IMG/VR virus record: IMGVR_UViG_3300025469_000003
Span: 27,923 to 91,922 of that record
Direction: 5' to 3' (one strand)
Length of the DNA stretch: 64,000 nt
DNA from: a virus
The position numbers were made by a program, and so were the translations under genes. Below are positions 37,305 through 46,804 of the stretch, in pieces. Every line of letters starts with the position of its first letter. Positions within the stretch are counted from its first letter, which is position 1. The notes beneath the pieces are model-generated. The model saw only the letters and a program-made list of their open reading frames with translations. It ran no database searches and had not been told where the DNA came from.

Positions 37305-37682
37305 GTGTATACAAAGACAGAGAACGCGAAAAGGCAACGAGTCTGGCAGTTAAAACGAAAGTTGAAACGACTCTTTGCTTGGGGATGGTTCATGGCTCAG
37401 TTAGGGTCTAAAAAGGGAACACGGTCAATCAAAACCGGACTGCGCAGGGTCATGCGCCACAAGGACTCTTCACCGCGAGATTTGAATCGTGCGGCGGAGT
37501 TGTTGCTATGGATTGAACTTTTGGAGACGGGTAAGACCTCGATAGTTCATGCCATAGAACTAAAGGTAGAGCCTCCTCAACCTATGAACCCAGTGCCAAG
37601 CCCGTTGGAAGGACCGGCGCAAGCAGACGATGCTGACCCTGAATTGAGGGAATTGCTTGAAAAAAGCAAGAGAGACAGATGA
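37305..37682 (+). CDS. Hypothetical basic protein
   Basis: 125 residues from GTG 37305; ATG 37392 is an alternative start with GGGGATGG upstream. Basic N-terminus (KRQRVWQLKRKLKRL), helical middle (PRDLNRAAELLLWIELLETG), acidic Pro-rich end. Not recognised. Confidence 0.55.
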   Translation: MYTKTENAKRQRVWQLKRKLKRLFAWGWFMAQLGSKKGTRSIKTGLRRVMRHKDSSPRDLNRAAELLLWIELLETGKTSIVHAIELKVEPPQPMNPVPSPLEGPAQADDADPELRELLEKSKRDR

Positions 37683-37683
37683 T

Positions 37684-38277
37684 ATGAAGCATGTCATTTT
37701 CTTGCTTACTCTTTTGGTCTGTTTTTTATTTCCAACAATTGCATTGGCCCCTCAGCAAAAAGATGCGCTGTCGAGCATTGAAGTGCGGCTGGCTGTTATC
37801 AGTCAGACGTTGGCGGACCACACGAGTAGGTTGGACAGAATTGAAACTGCGCAGAACGCGCATGTTTTCGTGAACACCCCGAACGGCGAGACGATGACCG
37901 CAGGCGCGGCTGTGGCGATTACTTCTATCAATGAGAAGCTGGAGCAGATTGCAGAAGACCGTGCTTTTAACCGGGACTTGTTGATTGCCATCATTGGCGC
38001 GACGGTAGCGGGCTTCATAGGGGTGTTTTTCCACGGTAACAGCATCAAACGAAGTCAGCGAGTGACGGCGGAAGAGGTCAAATCGCGGCTGGACACCGTG
38101 GATGCTGAGAGAGCAAAGAAGCTCGAAGAGATTTCTAAAGCGACCAATGGAACATTGTCGGAACTGTTGGACCGCTACGAGCAGACGCAAAAGCATATCC
38201 GCTTGTTGGAATTGGAAGCGATGAAACATTGTCCAATAGAAAAAGGTTCGGGGCGGCAAGATGAAACAACAAGTTAA
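37684..38277 (+). CDS. Secreted/membrane coiled-coil protein
   Basis: 197 residues from ATG 37684. N-terminal signal or anchor (KHVIFLLTLLVCFLFPTIAL), a short coiled coil (SSIEVRLAVISQTLADHTSR), a second transmembrane helix (LLIAIIGATVAGFIGVFFHG), then a long charged coiled coil. A lysis or membrane-scaffold role is possible; not proven. Confidence 0.6.
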   Translation: MKHVIFLLTLLVCFLFPTIALAPQQKDALSSIEVRLAVISQTLADHTSRLDRIETAQNAHVFVNTPNGETMTAGAAVAITSINEKLEQIAEDRAFNRDLLIAIIGATVAGFIGVFFHGNSIKRSQRVTAEEVKSRLDTVDAERAKKLEEISKATNGTLSELLDRYEQTQKHIRLLELEAMKHCPIEKGSGRQDETTS

Positions 38278-39277
38278 GATTTTGTTCATTGTTAAGAAGC
38301 GTCTTGGGTCAGGCGGGAATGCAACTTATGGCTCTTCCGGCCTTTTATCTTCAGCAGGATTTTTGGTTGCTTGGCTGAGGTCTGCAGGCATTTCAGCGAA
38401 AGTAGTAGCGGTTACGGACAACAACGACATCGACCGAGAGGTTACGAAGTTTCGTCCAACTCACGTTATCATTGAGGCATTGTGGGTAGTTCCTAATAAG
38501 TTTGAGGTATTACGTTGGCTGCACCCAAATGTTAAATGGATTATTCGTTGCCATTCTAATATGCCATTTTTGGCGCATGAGGGAATTGCAATGGATTGGC
38601 TAGTTAGGTATGCTGAAAAACCTAATGTTTGGGTAGCGTTTAACTCCGAACGTACTATGTTAGGTATGAAGCGTGTTCTTCCAGAAGGCAAGGCTTTGTA
38701 TTTGCCGAACGACTATCCGATTGAAAATTGGCGAAGGATAAAGAAAAGGCCGTTTGACGATGTATTGAACATCGGTTGCTTCGGATCAATTAGGCCGATG
38801 AAAAATCATCTTTCACAAGCATTGGCTGCGATATACTATGCGCGTGAGAAAGGAAAGTTTCTTAGGTTTCATATCAACCTGCGCGCTGAACAGGGTGGGG
38901 AAGAAGTTCTTAAAAATCTGCGGGCGTTGTTTGCTAAGTCTAAAGCGCGGGCAGAGTTGATAGGACATCCATGGATGCCTCGTGAGGACTTCCTTCAAGT
39001 TGTAAATCAGATGGACCTTTCTTTGCAGGTTTCAATGAGTGAGACATTCAACATCGTTGCGGCTGATGCAACTGCCTGCGGGGTGCCTATGGTAGTTTCC
39101 AGAGAGATTGAATGGGCGTGCCCTTCGATTATGGCTTGCTGTGGGAAAGTTTCTGACATCGTTAACAAGATCAAGAAATCTCTTGGAAGATGGCAGAAAG
39201 TGTACATTCTGTGGAGTAGGAAAAGTCTTCGTAATCAGGTTAGAGAAAACCGCCTTTATTGGCTTTCTCTTCCTTGA
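38261..39277 (+). CDS. Glycosyltransferase, GT-B fold (family 4-like)
   Basis: 338 residues. N-terminal domain VKILFIVKKRLGSGGNATYG with a Gly-rich loop; C-terminal nucleotide-sugar domain NIGCFGSIRPMKNHLSQALA and SMSETFNIVAADATACGVPM, the GT4-type E...E region. It would transfer a sugar to an unknown acceptor: DNA base, host surface glycan or virion protein. Overlaps the previous gene by 17 nt. Confidence 0.82.
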   Translation: MKQQVKILFIVKKRLGSGGNATYGSSGLLSSAGFLVAWLRSAGISAKVVAVTDNNDIDREVTKFRPTHVIIEALWVVPNKFEVLRWLHPNVKWIIRCHSNMPFLAHEGIAMDWLVRYAEKPNVWVAFNSERTMLGMKRVLPEGKALYLPNDYPIENWRRIKKRPFDDVLNIGCFGSIRPMKNHLSQALAAIYYAREKGKFLRFHINLRAEQGGEEVLKNLRALFAKSKARAELIGHPWMPREDFLQVVNQMDLSLQVSMSETFNIVAADATACGVPMVVSREIEWACPSIMACCGKVSDIVNKIKKSLGRWQKVYILWSRKSLRNQVRENRLYWLSLP

Positions 39278-39642
39278 AGTTCTCAGACGACATGCCGGAC
39301 GATCTTGTTACCCGGTGGTCTGAGTTTTGGTTTCGCTGTTCGACGGAGTTTAGCATGCCGGTTTCTACCTTGGTTCCTTGCATTCTTACAAGCGTGAAGG
39401 ATGTTGGGTTGGAAGTTTTTCTTCCGGCAAGTAAGGAATTTGTTTCTGTGGATTCAGGAGATTATCTGCCCACCTCAAACGAATTGTTCGCCCTTGCTTG
39501 TTCGTTTAGCGAGCTTGCTGAAGAAGAAGGTGCGCCGGACAACCTTATCTTGAAGACAGCCAGTGACGGGGAAGGCGGAACTATCATCTATTATTGGGAT
39601 GGTACTGCGTGGGTCAACATTGAGGAAGAGATCGGCCAGTAA
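39274..39642 (+). CDS. Hypothetical protein
   Basis: 122 residues if TTG 39274 is used (TTGA overlap with the glycosyltransferase stop); ATG 39292 is the alternative. Contains LTSVKDVGLEVFLPASKEFV and IIYYWDGTAWVNIEEEIGQ; the TSVKD.GLEV pattern recurs in the 96-residue protein at 40956, so they are related. Confidence 0.55.
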   Translation: MKFSDDMPDDLVTRWSEFWFRCSTEFSMPVSTLVPCILTSVKDVGLEVFLPASKEFVSVDSGDYLPTSNELFALACSFSELAEEEGAPDNLILKTASDGEGGTIIYYWDGTAWVNIEEEIGQ

Positions 39643-39656
39643 GTTCGGAGTAAACC

Positions 39657-39851
39657 ATGCCTGCAAGTGAGATATTGAAATTATTTCGGCAACATAAGTT
39701 GCATTCGGGGTCTCATGAAGGGCCTATTGTGAAGAGTGAGGCGCAGGCAAGGGCTATTCAGATTTCGTATGCGCGTGCCGAAGGGCATAAAATTCCATAC
39801 CCTAAAGGCGAGCGTCCGAGAGGTAAGTTCGGGACAATGAAAAAGAGGTAA
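39657..39851 (+). CDS. DUF6496-like small protein
   Basis: 64 residues: KLHSGSHEGPIVKSEAQARA followed by IQISYARAEGHK is the pattern of DUF6496-type phage/bacterial proteins (LHSGS.GPVV....A.AI..S.A). Very basic tail. Function unknown. Confidence 0.65.
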   Translation: MPASEILKLFRQHKLHSGSHEGPIVKSEAQARAIQISYARAEGHKIPYPKGERPRGKFGTMKKR

Positions 39852-39857
39852 ACGATT

Positions 39858-40199
39858 ATGGCAGACGTAGCAGAAGCCCTTGGAAAGGGCAAAGCAACGA
39901 AACCGAAAGTGCATACTATGCACATTCACGCCAAGAAAGGTGGGTATCACGTCCATCACTTCCACCAACCGCATCAGGAAGGTATGAAGCCGGACGCAAC
40001 CCACGTGGTGCCACATGGACCGGCGGGCGAGGGCGACCTCGACAACCTGCACGCGCATCTTGAGCATCACCTTGGCGCACCGAACGCGGGTGAGTCTGAA
40101 TTGGCTCCCGGCGTTGTACCAGAAGCCCCGGCTGAAGGTGCAGCACCTCCGGCTATGGCAAATCTCGCACCCTCAGTGCCTCCAGCACCGGCTGCGTAA
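39858..40199 (+). CDS. Histidine-rich protein
   Basis: 113 residues with 16 His, clustered as HTMHIHAKKGGYHVHHFHQP and HAHLEHHLGAP; the tail is Ala/Pro repeats. Metal binding is likely. Followed by an HNH insertion and a second His-rich gene, suggesting the HNH split a gene pair. Confidence 0.6.
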   Translation: MADVAEALGKGKATKPKVHTMHIHAKKGGYHVHHFHQPHQEGMKPDATHVVPHGPAGEGDLDNLHAHLEHHLGAPNAGESELAPGVVPEAPAEGAAPPAMANLAPSVPPAPAA

Positions 40200-40251
40200 A
40201 AGAACTGTTGTGAGATAGAAAATTCATTCTCACTACGGGTCTAGGAGTATA

Positions 40252-40674
40252 ATGCCAAGTAAGAATCCAGAAGTTATACGTAGGTATCGTCAAAGCCCAC
40301 GGGGTTTAGAATTGCATAGACTTCGTGAGGCTAAAAGACGCAGACTTGATCCTGAAAGAACTAAAAGAATTAACAGGAAATGTAATTTTAAGTGTAAATT
40401 GATAGTACTTACGCATTATGGAAAAGATGGCATTATGCAATGTTGTTGGCCAGATTGCAATGTTATTGACCCCGATATGTTGTCAATAGATCATATTGCA
40501 AATGATGGTGCTGAACGAAGACGTAATGGAGAGCCAAGCGGAAATGGATTTTATTCTTGGATTAGAAGTATGGGATTTCCCGGTGGACTTCAGACGCTTT
40601 GTTTTAATCATCAAATGAAAAAAAGGATTGAAAGTTTAAGGAGCAATTATGGCAGAGAAATATTCACCTGCTGA
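40252..40674 (+). CDS. HNH homing-type endonuclease, six-copy family, copy 4
   Basis: 140 residues, ATG 40252 after AGGAGTATA. Signature CCWPDC, IDPDMLSIDHIANDGAERRR, FPGGLQTLCFNHQMKKR. AT-rich compared with both neighbours. Its 3' end overlaps the start of the next His-rich gene by 26 nt. Confidence 0.85.
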   Translation: MPSKNPEVIRRYRQSPRGLELHRLREAKRRRLDPERTKRINRKCNFKCKLIVLTHYGKDGIMQCCWPDCNVIDPDMLSIDHIANDGAERRRNGEPSGNGFYSWIRSMGFPGGLQTLCFNHQMKKRIESLRSNYGREIFTC

Positions 40675-40873
40675 AAGGCATTCTTTTGCACGTGCATTAG
40701 GACATATTCACCACGGAGCCTTACACAGACACCTCGGCATCCCCGAGGGCGAGGCTATTCCAGAATCAAAAAAGGAAGAGGCTGCAAACTCTGAAAATAA
40801 ACATGTAGCTGCCATGGGCAGGCTCGCATTAGCGATGAGTCATTGGCATCGGCATCATGGGGCTAAGAAGTAA
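40649..40873 (+). CDS. Histidine-rich small protein
   Basis: 74 residues with 12 His (HIHHGALHRHLG, SHWHRHHGAKK). ATG 40649 follows AAGGAGCAATT inside the HNH gene. Related in composition to the 113-residue protein before the HNH. Confidence 0.6.
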   Translation: MAEKYSPAERHSFARALGHIHHGALHRHLGIPEGEAIPESKKEEAANSENKHVAAMGRLALAMSHWHRHHGAKK

Positions 40874-40955
40874 GTTTGTAAGGAAGCATCGTTCTTAACT
40901 CGTCTGAGCTAGGAATGTAGGCTGAAAGTGTAGTTAGGGTTTAAGAGGTATTCAC

Positions 40956-41246
40956 ATGGCAGCAACAATCACAGGAGTTCCGAACGACAAGTGTGAGAGC
41001 AAGGGTTACATTTTCACAAGCGTCAAGGATACCGGCTTGGAAGTCTATAGCGGTAGTTCTTATGGAGCGGCGACTCCTATCGACAGTTACGCGAAAGTCG
41101 AACAGGTTCTTGGAGAGTTGCACGCTAATAGCGATAGCACAGTCCGAATCTTTACTTCTGTAAATGACGGTTATGGAAACGCTACTACAAAGCAGTACGT
41201 TGCTGGCGAGGCAACTACTCGGGCAACTCTTGCGGCAATTGCGTAA
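40956..41246 (+). CDS. Hypothetical protein
   Basis: 96 residues, ATG 40956 (GAGGTATTCAC). Contains IFTSVKDTGLEVYSGSSYGA and IFTSVNDGYGNATT, an internal repeat and similar to the protein at 39274. Precedes the terminase gene. Function unknown. Confidence 0.6.
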   Translation: MAATITGVPNDKCESKGYIFTSVKDTGLEVYSGSSYGAATPIDSYAKVEQVLGELHANSDSTVRIFTSVNDGYGNATTKQYVAGEATTRATLAAIA

Positions 41247-41271
41247 GCGCCGGGCTTGGACGGGATAGGTT

Positions 41272-43056
41272 ATGACTGAATCGGAACGCAACGAACTTCG
41301 TAGGCGGTATCAGACCAATCTATGGCTGATGGCCACGGAGTTGTGCGACGTACCGTTGCGGCCTATCCATCGTGAGATTTGCGAGTTCTTCATTCAGAAG
41401 GACCCGGACAAGCCTATCGAGCAACAGTCCACGATTCGAGAACGTCTGTTGCTGTTTCCGCGCCATGGCTGGAAGACGACGATTGACGCGCTGGACGCCG
41501 TTAATTGGATCATTAACTTCCCTCTTGTACGGGTTGCGATTCAGACTGGCGATTCTGATCTTGCAAAAGCCATTGTAGGGACGATTAAAAGTTATTTCAC
41601 TGTGTCGGGCTGGGATGGAGAGCGTGATGCTCGTGGAGAGCCTATTTGGAATGATAAGGCTCATCCAACGATGTTTCAACGGCTGTTCACAGAGCACTGC
41701 GTCTGTGAGAACGATAAGGGCGCAGAAGATTACTTCATCACTCCGGCGCGAAAGAATCCGAAGTGGAACAAGACTGGTCGGCATATCCCAGACCCTACGG
41801 TGTATGCGATCTCGATTGAATCGGCTACTTCTGGATGGAGATGCGATGTCTTAAAGAATGATGACATCCTCACTGACCAGAACATTCGTAGCTCGCAGCG
41901 TGTGGTGGTTATTCACCGCCGGTTCAACATGAGTCACAAATTGCTGCCGAAGTGGGGCTACCGCGACACAATCGGAACGCGGTACGAGAACGATGACACC
42001 TACGGCAAGTTGATGTTCGTTTGGGGCATCGGTCAGGAAGTTGTCTACGGAAACTTCAAGGACGAAGTGAAGGGCTTCCATTACCTGTGCCGACCGGCAT
42101 GGTGGTTGAAAGGGACCGGGCCAGACGGTGTTGGAGAATTGCAGTGCAAGTACTTTGCTCCGACTTTGGATAGTCGGGAGGAAGATTGCGAGTATCTTGA
42201 CACAGAGATTTGGGACTTCAAGTTTTTGCACGACGATATGTTGATGGACCCGAAGGTCCACTCTGGTCAGTACTTAAACAACCCAACCTTGGCCGGGGAA
42301 GTGGATTTTACCCGCGAAGGGCTTCTGAAATGCTTCATTGATTGGACTCAGATGCCAGTGTATGCCAAGACGTTTGCAATTGCAGACCTAGCCTACTCCG
42401 ACAAGCGTGGGCGCGACTTTACAGTCGTTGCCATCGGAGCATGGCATAACGAAGCTTTGTGGATCAAAGATATCATTCGTGGTAGGTTTCGACCAGAGGA
42501 AATGCCAGAGAGCATCGTGAGTGCCATCCGCGATTACCCGGAAGTTCAACTCATGGGGATAGAGGAGTCAGTTGGGGCACGATGGTTGAAGACCGACATC
42601 TACGCCTCAGCCGAGCGGCAAGGAATCAAACTACCGCAGATCGTTTGGATTCCACTCGGGCAAGGCGAGAAGAACGCAAAAGAAAACAGGATTAAAGGAC
42701 TTGTTCCGTTGTACAAAAATCACCGTCTGTTCTTTGCAAGCAACATGCAGACGGAGGTGGAAGAGGTCATTCGAGAGTTCATTTCGTCTCGCGGAAAGCG
42801 AGACATCCCCGACGCTATTTCGCGCTTCGTAGAATATGCCCATCAAGGAAGTCGGACGGAGGATAAGAAAGAGGCGATTGATCGTCGGCGTCAAGCTAGG
42901 GAACAGGCACAGTTTGATATGATTTTTGGTCAAGGTGCATATGCTTACGTTGAGCCGCCTGCGCCGGTTGTTGAGCCCGAGCCGGAAGACGAGATTGAGT
43001 ACGATGAAGTGACCGGTCTTCCGATTGGAGATTTCTATGGCAGTCAGAGATACTGA
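41272..43056 (+). CDS. terL: Terminase large subunit
   Basis: 594 residues. ATPase: LLFPRHGWKTT (61-70) is an atypical Walker A; VRVAIQTGDSD follows. Nuclease: FAIADLAYSDKRGRDFTVVA (first metal Asp), MGIEESVGARW, and a later DIPDAISRF with acidic residues, the RNase-H-like fold of TerL. Motor for DNA packaging at the portal. A small subunit was not identified; one of the small upstream genes could serve. ATG 41272 after GGGATAGGTT. Confidence 0.88.
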   Translation: MTESERNELRRRYQTNLWLMATELCDVPLRPIHREICEFFIQKDPDKPIEQQSTIRERLLLFPRHGWKTTIDALDAVNWIINFPLVRVAIQTGDSDLAKAIVGTIKSYFTVSGWDGERDARGEPIWNDKAHPTMFQRLFTEHCVCENDKGAEDYFITPARKNPKWNKTGRHIPDPTVYAISIESATSGWRCDVLKNDDILTDQNIRSSQRVVVIHRRFNMSHKLLPKWGYRDTIGTRYENDDTYGKLMFVWGIGQEVVYGNFKDEVKGFHYLCRPAWWLKGTGPDGVGELQCKYFAPTLDSREEDCEYLDTEIWDFKFLHDDMLMDPKVHSGQYLNNPTLAGEVDFTREGLLKCFIDWTQMPVYAKTFAIADLAYSDKRGRDFTVVAIGAWHNEALWIKDIIRGRFRPEEMPESIVSAIRDYPEVQLMGIEESVGARWLKTDIYASAERQGIKLPQIVWIPLGQGEKNAKENRIKGLVPLYKNHRLFFASNMQTEVEEVIREFISSRGKRDIPDAISRFVEYAHQGSRTEDKKEAIDRRRQAREQAQFDMIFGQGAYAYVEPPAPVVEPEPEDEIEYDEVTGLPIGDFYGSQRY

Positions 43057-43067
43057 GGGGAGGCTGT

Positions 43068-43247
43068 ATGGTTGCTCTTTTTGTAGCATTTATGTTCTTA
43101 TTCTTCGTATTGCTTGATGCCATAACATTGAAGGTCAAAGCTTATAAAAAACTGAAAGCAGGGGATGAAATATGTGATGTGAGATTCGTTCCTGAATTGG
43201 GCTTTGTCATGGCAGACGGTGGTAAGCCGTGTGAGAAGAAGAAATAA
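43068..43247 (+). CDS. Small membrane protein
   Basis: 59 residues (MVALFVAFMFLFFVLLDAIT ... CEKKK): one N-terminal transmembrane helix then a small basic domain with two Cys. ATG 43068 follows GGGGAGGCTGT. Between terminase and HNH. Function unknown. Confidence 0.65.
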   Translation: MVALFVAFMFLFFVLLDAITLKVKAYKKLKAGDEICDVRFVPELGFVMADGGKPCEKKK

Positions 43248-43386
43248 TAAAGAATGTTTTTGTGTTTTGCCCCGATTACCTTTAGTGGCAGGGGCTTATC
43301 CCGAAGCCGATTGGGTTAATAGCGGCGAATGTGGGGCTAGATTGCCCTAACAATTTAGCCTCATATATTCTCTTTAGGGAGGGAAT

Positions 43387-43824
43387 ATGAAACTTTGTAC
43401 GAAGTGTGGAAAGCCGGGGAAATTTTGTCATCGTAAAGGAACGCGAGACGGCCTAGAGTATCAGTGCTTGGTTTGTGCGAATGAACGAAAGAAGAAGTTT
43501 CGTAAATTGCATAGACAAGAAACGAACCAATATCTTTATGATTATAAATTAAGAATTAAGATAGAGGTTTTGACGAAGTACGGAAAAGAGCAACAGCTTT
43601 GTTGCTGTTGGCCTGAGTGTGGTATAACTGACGTTGATTTACTCACTCTTGACCATATAGACGACGATGGTGCCGAACAACGGCGTCTTGGGGAGCGAAC
43701 GGGTAAGGCTCTTTATCTTGAATTAAGAGTAGGCGGTTATCCAGAAGGTTACCAGACACTTTGTTGGAATCATCAATGGAAGAAAAGACTTGAACATTTG
43801 CGAAGAATGGCCGGGAGATTGTAA
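43387..43824 (+). CDS. HNH homing-type endonuclease, six-copy family, copy 5
   Basis: 145 residues. Extra N-terminal zinc knuckle CTKCGKPGKFC and CLVCANERKK, then CCWPEC, TDVDLLTLDHIDDDGAEQRR and YQTLCWNHQWKKR. ATG 43387 follows AGGGAGGGAAT. Its stop overlaps the portal start as TAATG, so it inserts cleanly between terminase and portal, a classic homing position. 43248-43386 is non-coding. Confidence 0.87.
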   Translation: MKLCTKCGKPGKFCHRKGTRDGLEYQCLVCANERKKKFRKLHRQETNQYLYDYKLRIKIEVLTKYGKEQQLCCCWPECGITDVDLLTLDHIDDDGAEQRRLGERTGKALYLELRVGGYPEGYQTLCWNHQWKKRLEHLRRMAGRL

Positions 43825-45953
43825 TGGCTATAATTAAAGATCAAGCTCCGAATGCACCAGCCCAAGTCTCAGTAAAGAAAGTTAGCAGTAGCGGAGAATG
43901 TGATAACGAGACAGCTCTTGCAATAGTGCTTAAAGATATTCGGAATGATGAAGCCTACGTTTCGGAGAAGATGTGGAGTTTGCGTTGGAGGGAGATTGAC
44001 GCTTTATACCAAAGTCCCAGACCAATTTCGATGTGGGAGGGCACCTCGACTCAAGAGGCCAATGTACAGTCGTTCTTGGTTGCCAAACATACTAATAGCA
44101 TAGTTCCAGCCGTAATGAATGGTATATTCTTTCAATCGCCATTCTTTCTTTTGAAAACAACTGCTGGTACTACGGAAGAAGTGATTCGTCAGAAAACCAC
44201 GATCTTCTCCGCGATGTTTCGCGAGATGGAGTTTGAGGAAGCGTGTTGGGACGGTTGGTTCTACACAGTGCTGTTTGGCACTGCTGTTTATAAGTGGGGA
44301 ACTAAGGTTTACCAAAAAGAACGTCCACAATATCGACGCCGGGGCGATACAGCTAAAGTTCCTATCGGTGGACGGTTGGGATTCGATCAAAACATTGAGA
44401 CTGTGGATTATTCTGAGATTGGCGTGAAAGACAATGTTCAAGATTACTGGTGCCCGTATCTTGAGCATATTCCTAATGAAGAGGTGTTGGTTGATTGCAC
44501 TCTGACAAAACCGGACATCCGAAAAGCGAAGCATGTGTCTCATATTCGATACATGACTGGCTACGAGTTGATCGAACTGTGCAAGGAACACCAAGTTGAA
44601 AACGCCAAGGGCGAAGTTACTGGCATGGAAGAAGGATGGTTCATTCCAAGCGAAGCAGAAATTCGCTCATGGTTTGAAGAACCAAAAGAACCTGTAGAAG
44701 CCCCGACCGCTCCACTTGCGAATATGGGAGCGGGAGCAATACTAACTCATGCACGCGAGGAACAGGTAGTTCAAAAAGGCGACCCACTTGAAAACGTGTT
44801 GCGGGTTATCGAGCATACGACTTCAAAGCGCATCACCATGGTCGTGCAAGATAAGATGGTTGTGCGTAATAGCAAGAACCCATGGGGTCGCATCAATTAT
44901 CTTTCATCGCACTGGTGGAAAATTCCACGCTCGTTTTGGTCAATGGGCATCGGCCACTTAGCCGGGCAAGAACAGCGTGTTGACCAAGGCACGCGAAATG
45001 CCGCTTTGAATCTGCTTTCGATGGCGGTCAATCCGCCGATGCTTCGCGCATCGACGCAGAACCAGCCGGGTCAGAATATCAGGTTGCGGCGCGGTGCGGT
45101 CATTACAGTTGAAGGGGACGACGTTCGCAAGGGGTTCGGCATTATGGAGATGCCGAAGATTCCGGCGGAGTTGTGGCCGGTACTTCAGAATGCTAACCAA
45201 TCGGCAGAAGAGGCAACAGGAGCGGATCAGAGGCTTTCTCAAGGAAACACTGGTGGTGCTGGTACTAGCATGGGCCGTACTGCTAGTGGTGCTATTCAGC
45301 TTGCTTCTGCTCAGTCAAACCGACTGCAAGGTCCGATCAGCAGATTCGTTAAGACTGTGCTTGAACCATACATCTATCTTCTTGACGAACTGATTAACGA
45401 AGAGATGCCCGAGAGGCAGATGAAAGAAATCTTGGGCGATGAGATGGGAGCGGACTACAAGAAAACGTGGGACCTCGCAAAGTATCTCAACGGTCGTACA
45501 AAGTTTGAAATTCTTGCTGCGCAACACATTGCTGCTAAGAAGGGGATGGCACAGATGCTTCCTTTGCTTAGTCAGATATTTGAAAATCAGCAATTGCTTG
45601 CTCAGCTTAATAAGACTGGCTGGACGATTGACGCGCTTGAGTTGGTTTCGATGTTCATGGAAATCAGCGAATGGTCTAACCGCAAAGACTTGGTGCGTAA
45701 GATGACACCACAAGAAATTCAATTCCAGATGGGTATGGCTCAGGCTGAGAAGGGCCAGATGGCGAAGGTCCATGGTCAGATGGCTATTGACCAGAATCGT
45801 GGTAAGATTCAGTCTGACATCAATAGCGAGAAGAACGACGCTAGGGCAACAGAGATCGTACTACGGCGTGCAATGGAAAGTGCGTTGCAGCCTGAAATGC
45901 TCACCGGAGCGGCAGGCGGAGGATTTGGCACTGAAGAAGCCACCGGGATGTAA
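43824..45953 (+). CDS. Portal protein
   Basis: 709 residues. WREIDALYQSPRPISMWEGT, SFLVAKHTNSIVPAVMNGIF, SPFFLLKT then a central region and a C-terminal helical barrel (MEISEWSNRKDLVRKMTPQE, QFQMGMAQAEKGQMAKVHGQ). Matches large podophage/jumbo-type portals in size and place, directly after TerL. Forms the ring for DNA entry at one capsid vertex. Confidence 0.85.
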   Translation: MAIIKDQAPNAPAQVSVKKVSSSGECDNETALAIVLKDIRNDEAYVSEKMWSLRWREIDALYQSPRPISMWEGTSTQEANVQSFLVAKHTNSIVPAVMNGIFFQSPFFLLKTTAGTTEEVIRQKTTIFSAMFREMEFEEACWDGWFYTVLFGTAVYKWGTKVYQKERPQYRRRGDTAKVPIGGRLGFDQNIETVDYSEIGVKDNVQDYWCPYLEHIPNEEVLVDCTLTKPDIRKAKHVSHIRYMTGYELIELCKEHQVENAKGEVTGMEEGWFIPSEAEIRSWFEEPKEPVEAPTAPLANMGAGAILTHAREEQVVQKGDPLENVLRVIEHTTSKRITMVVQDKMVVRNSKNPWGRINYLSSHWWKIPRSFWSMGIGHLAGQEQRVDQGTRNAALNLLSMAVNPPMLRASTQNQPGQNIRLRRGAVITVEGDDVRKGFGIMEMPKIPAELWPVLQNANQSAEEATGADQRLSQGNTGGAGTSMGRTASGAIQLASAQSNRLQGPISRFVKTVLEPYIYLLDELINEEMPERQMKEILGDEMGADYKKTWDLAKYLNGRTKFEILAAQHIAAKKGMAQMLPLLSQIFENQQLLAQLNKTGWTIDALELVSMFMEISEWSNRKDLVRKMTPQEIQFQMGMAQAEKGQMAKVHGQMAIDQNRGKIQSDINSEKNDARATEIVLRRAMESALQPEMLTGAAGGGFGTEEATGM

Positions 45954-45964
45954 AAGGTTGTGTC

Positions 45965-46525
45965 ATGGGAAAAAGGTGGGAGAAATTTAAAGAAATAGTA
46001 GACGGCGCTGTGAAGGGCATGACGATGGCGGCTGGCATTCCTGCGGAAGACGAGCCAGAGCAACTTGAGCCTATGCGGTCGTGGAAGATGGAGATGTTGA
46101 ATGACCGCCAGCGTCAAGATTTAGAGGAAGTTGTCAATCTTCCGGGATACGAAGTTCTTCGTGATCTTTACGAATGTGCTTTGGAAGGTTTCATTACAAA
46201 CCTCGTCGAGACCTCTCCCGAAGATTGGGAGAAGGTGCGTGAGCGTCATCGGCTTGTTCATGCTGCATACTTATTTAACAAGAGCGTGGAAAAGCAAGTC
46301 GCTGTTTACATGAAGATGGCCGAGGCTGAGAACGAAGAATTGCGGGTTATGAAAACTGCATTGGCGCAGCCTGTTGGAGACCCTTTACAGAATATCAAAG
46401 TTCTTAACAAAGTACTTAACCCAATTCATCAAGAAGAAGCCCCTCCTCCGTCAGAAAAAACACGGCTGAGGGCGACGAAGAGCATCTTACCGACTCCCAT
46501 GGATGAAATGCTTAGTGGAGAATAA
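45965..46525 (+). CDS. Hypothetical head-region protein
   Basis: 186 residues, ATG 45965. Mostly helical (DRQRQDLEEVVNLPGYEVLR), Pro-rich tail (NPIHQEEAPPPSEKTRLRAT). Position between portal and scaffold candidate suggests a head accessory or assembly factor. Not recognised. Confidence 0.6.
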   Translation: MGKRWEKFKEIVDGAVKGMTMAAGIPAEDEPEQLEPMRSWKMEMLNDRQRQDLEEVVNLPGYEVLRDLYECALEGFITNLVETSPEDWEKVRERHRLVHAAYLFNKSVEKQVAVYMKMAEAENEELRVMKTALAQPVGDPLQNIKVLNKVLNPIHQEEAPPPSEKTRLRATKSILPTPMDEMLSGE

Positions 46526-46526
46526 C

Positions 46527-46730
46527 ATGAATTACGGAAAGCCAGTTGACGAATTAGTGAAAGAAAACGCGACGAAGGAAGCGCCGTTAGAGTTTGACGG
46601 AGACTGCGCACCTGTGCGGCATGTGGCTGCGAACGTTAGTGGGGTGCAAGCAACCCCGCCAATTGACCGAAAAAAGAATTACGAATTGAACTACCGATGC
46701 TCTAAACCGGGCGGAGGTTGTGAGGCGTAA
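46527..46730 (+). CDS. Hypothetical small protein
   Basis: 67 residues from ATG 46527 (site GGAGAATAAC). MNYGKPVDELVKENATKEAP ..., ends YRCSKPGGGCEA. Acidic, no motif. An in-frame ATG at 46503 inside the previous gene is less likely. Confidence 0.55.
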   Translation: MNYGKPVDELVKENATKEAPLEFDGDCAPVRHVAANVSGVQATPPIDRKKNYELNYRCSKPGGGCEA

Positions 46731-46804
46731 GAGAGCTAGTAATATCGCTGACGAATAGGTCGGCGTAAATTCATTAGGGCAGAATGGCCCGAAGGAAGTG
46801 ACTT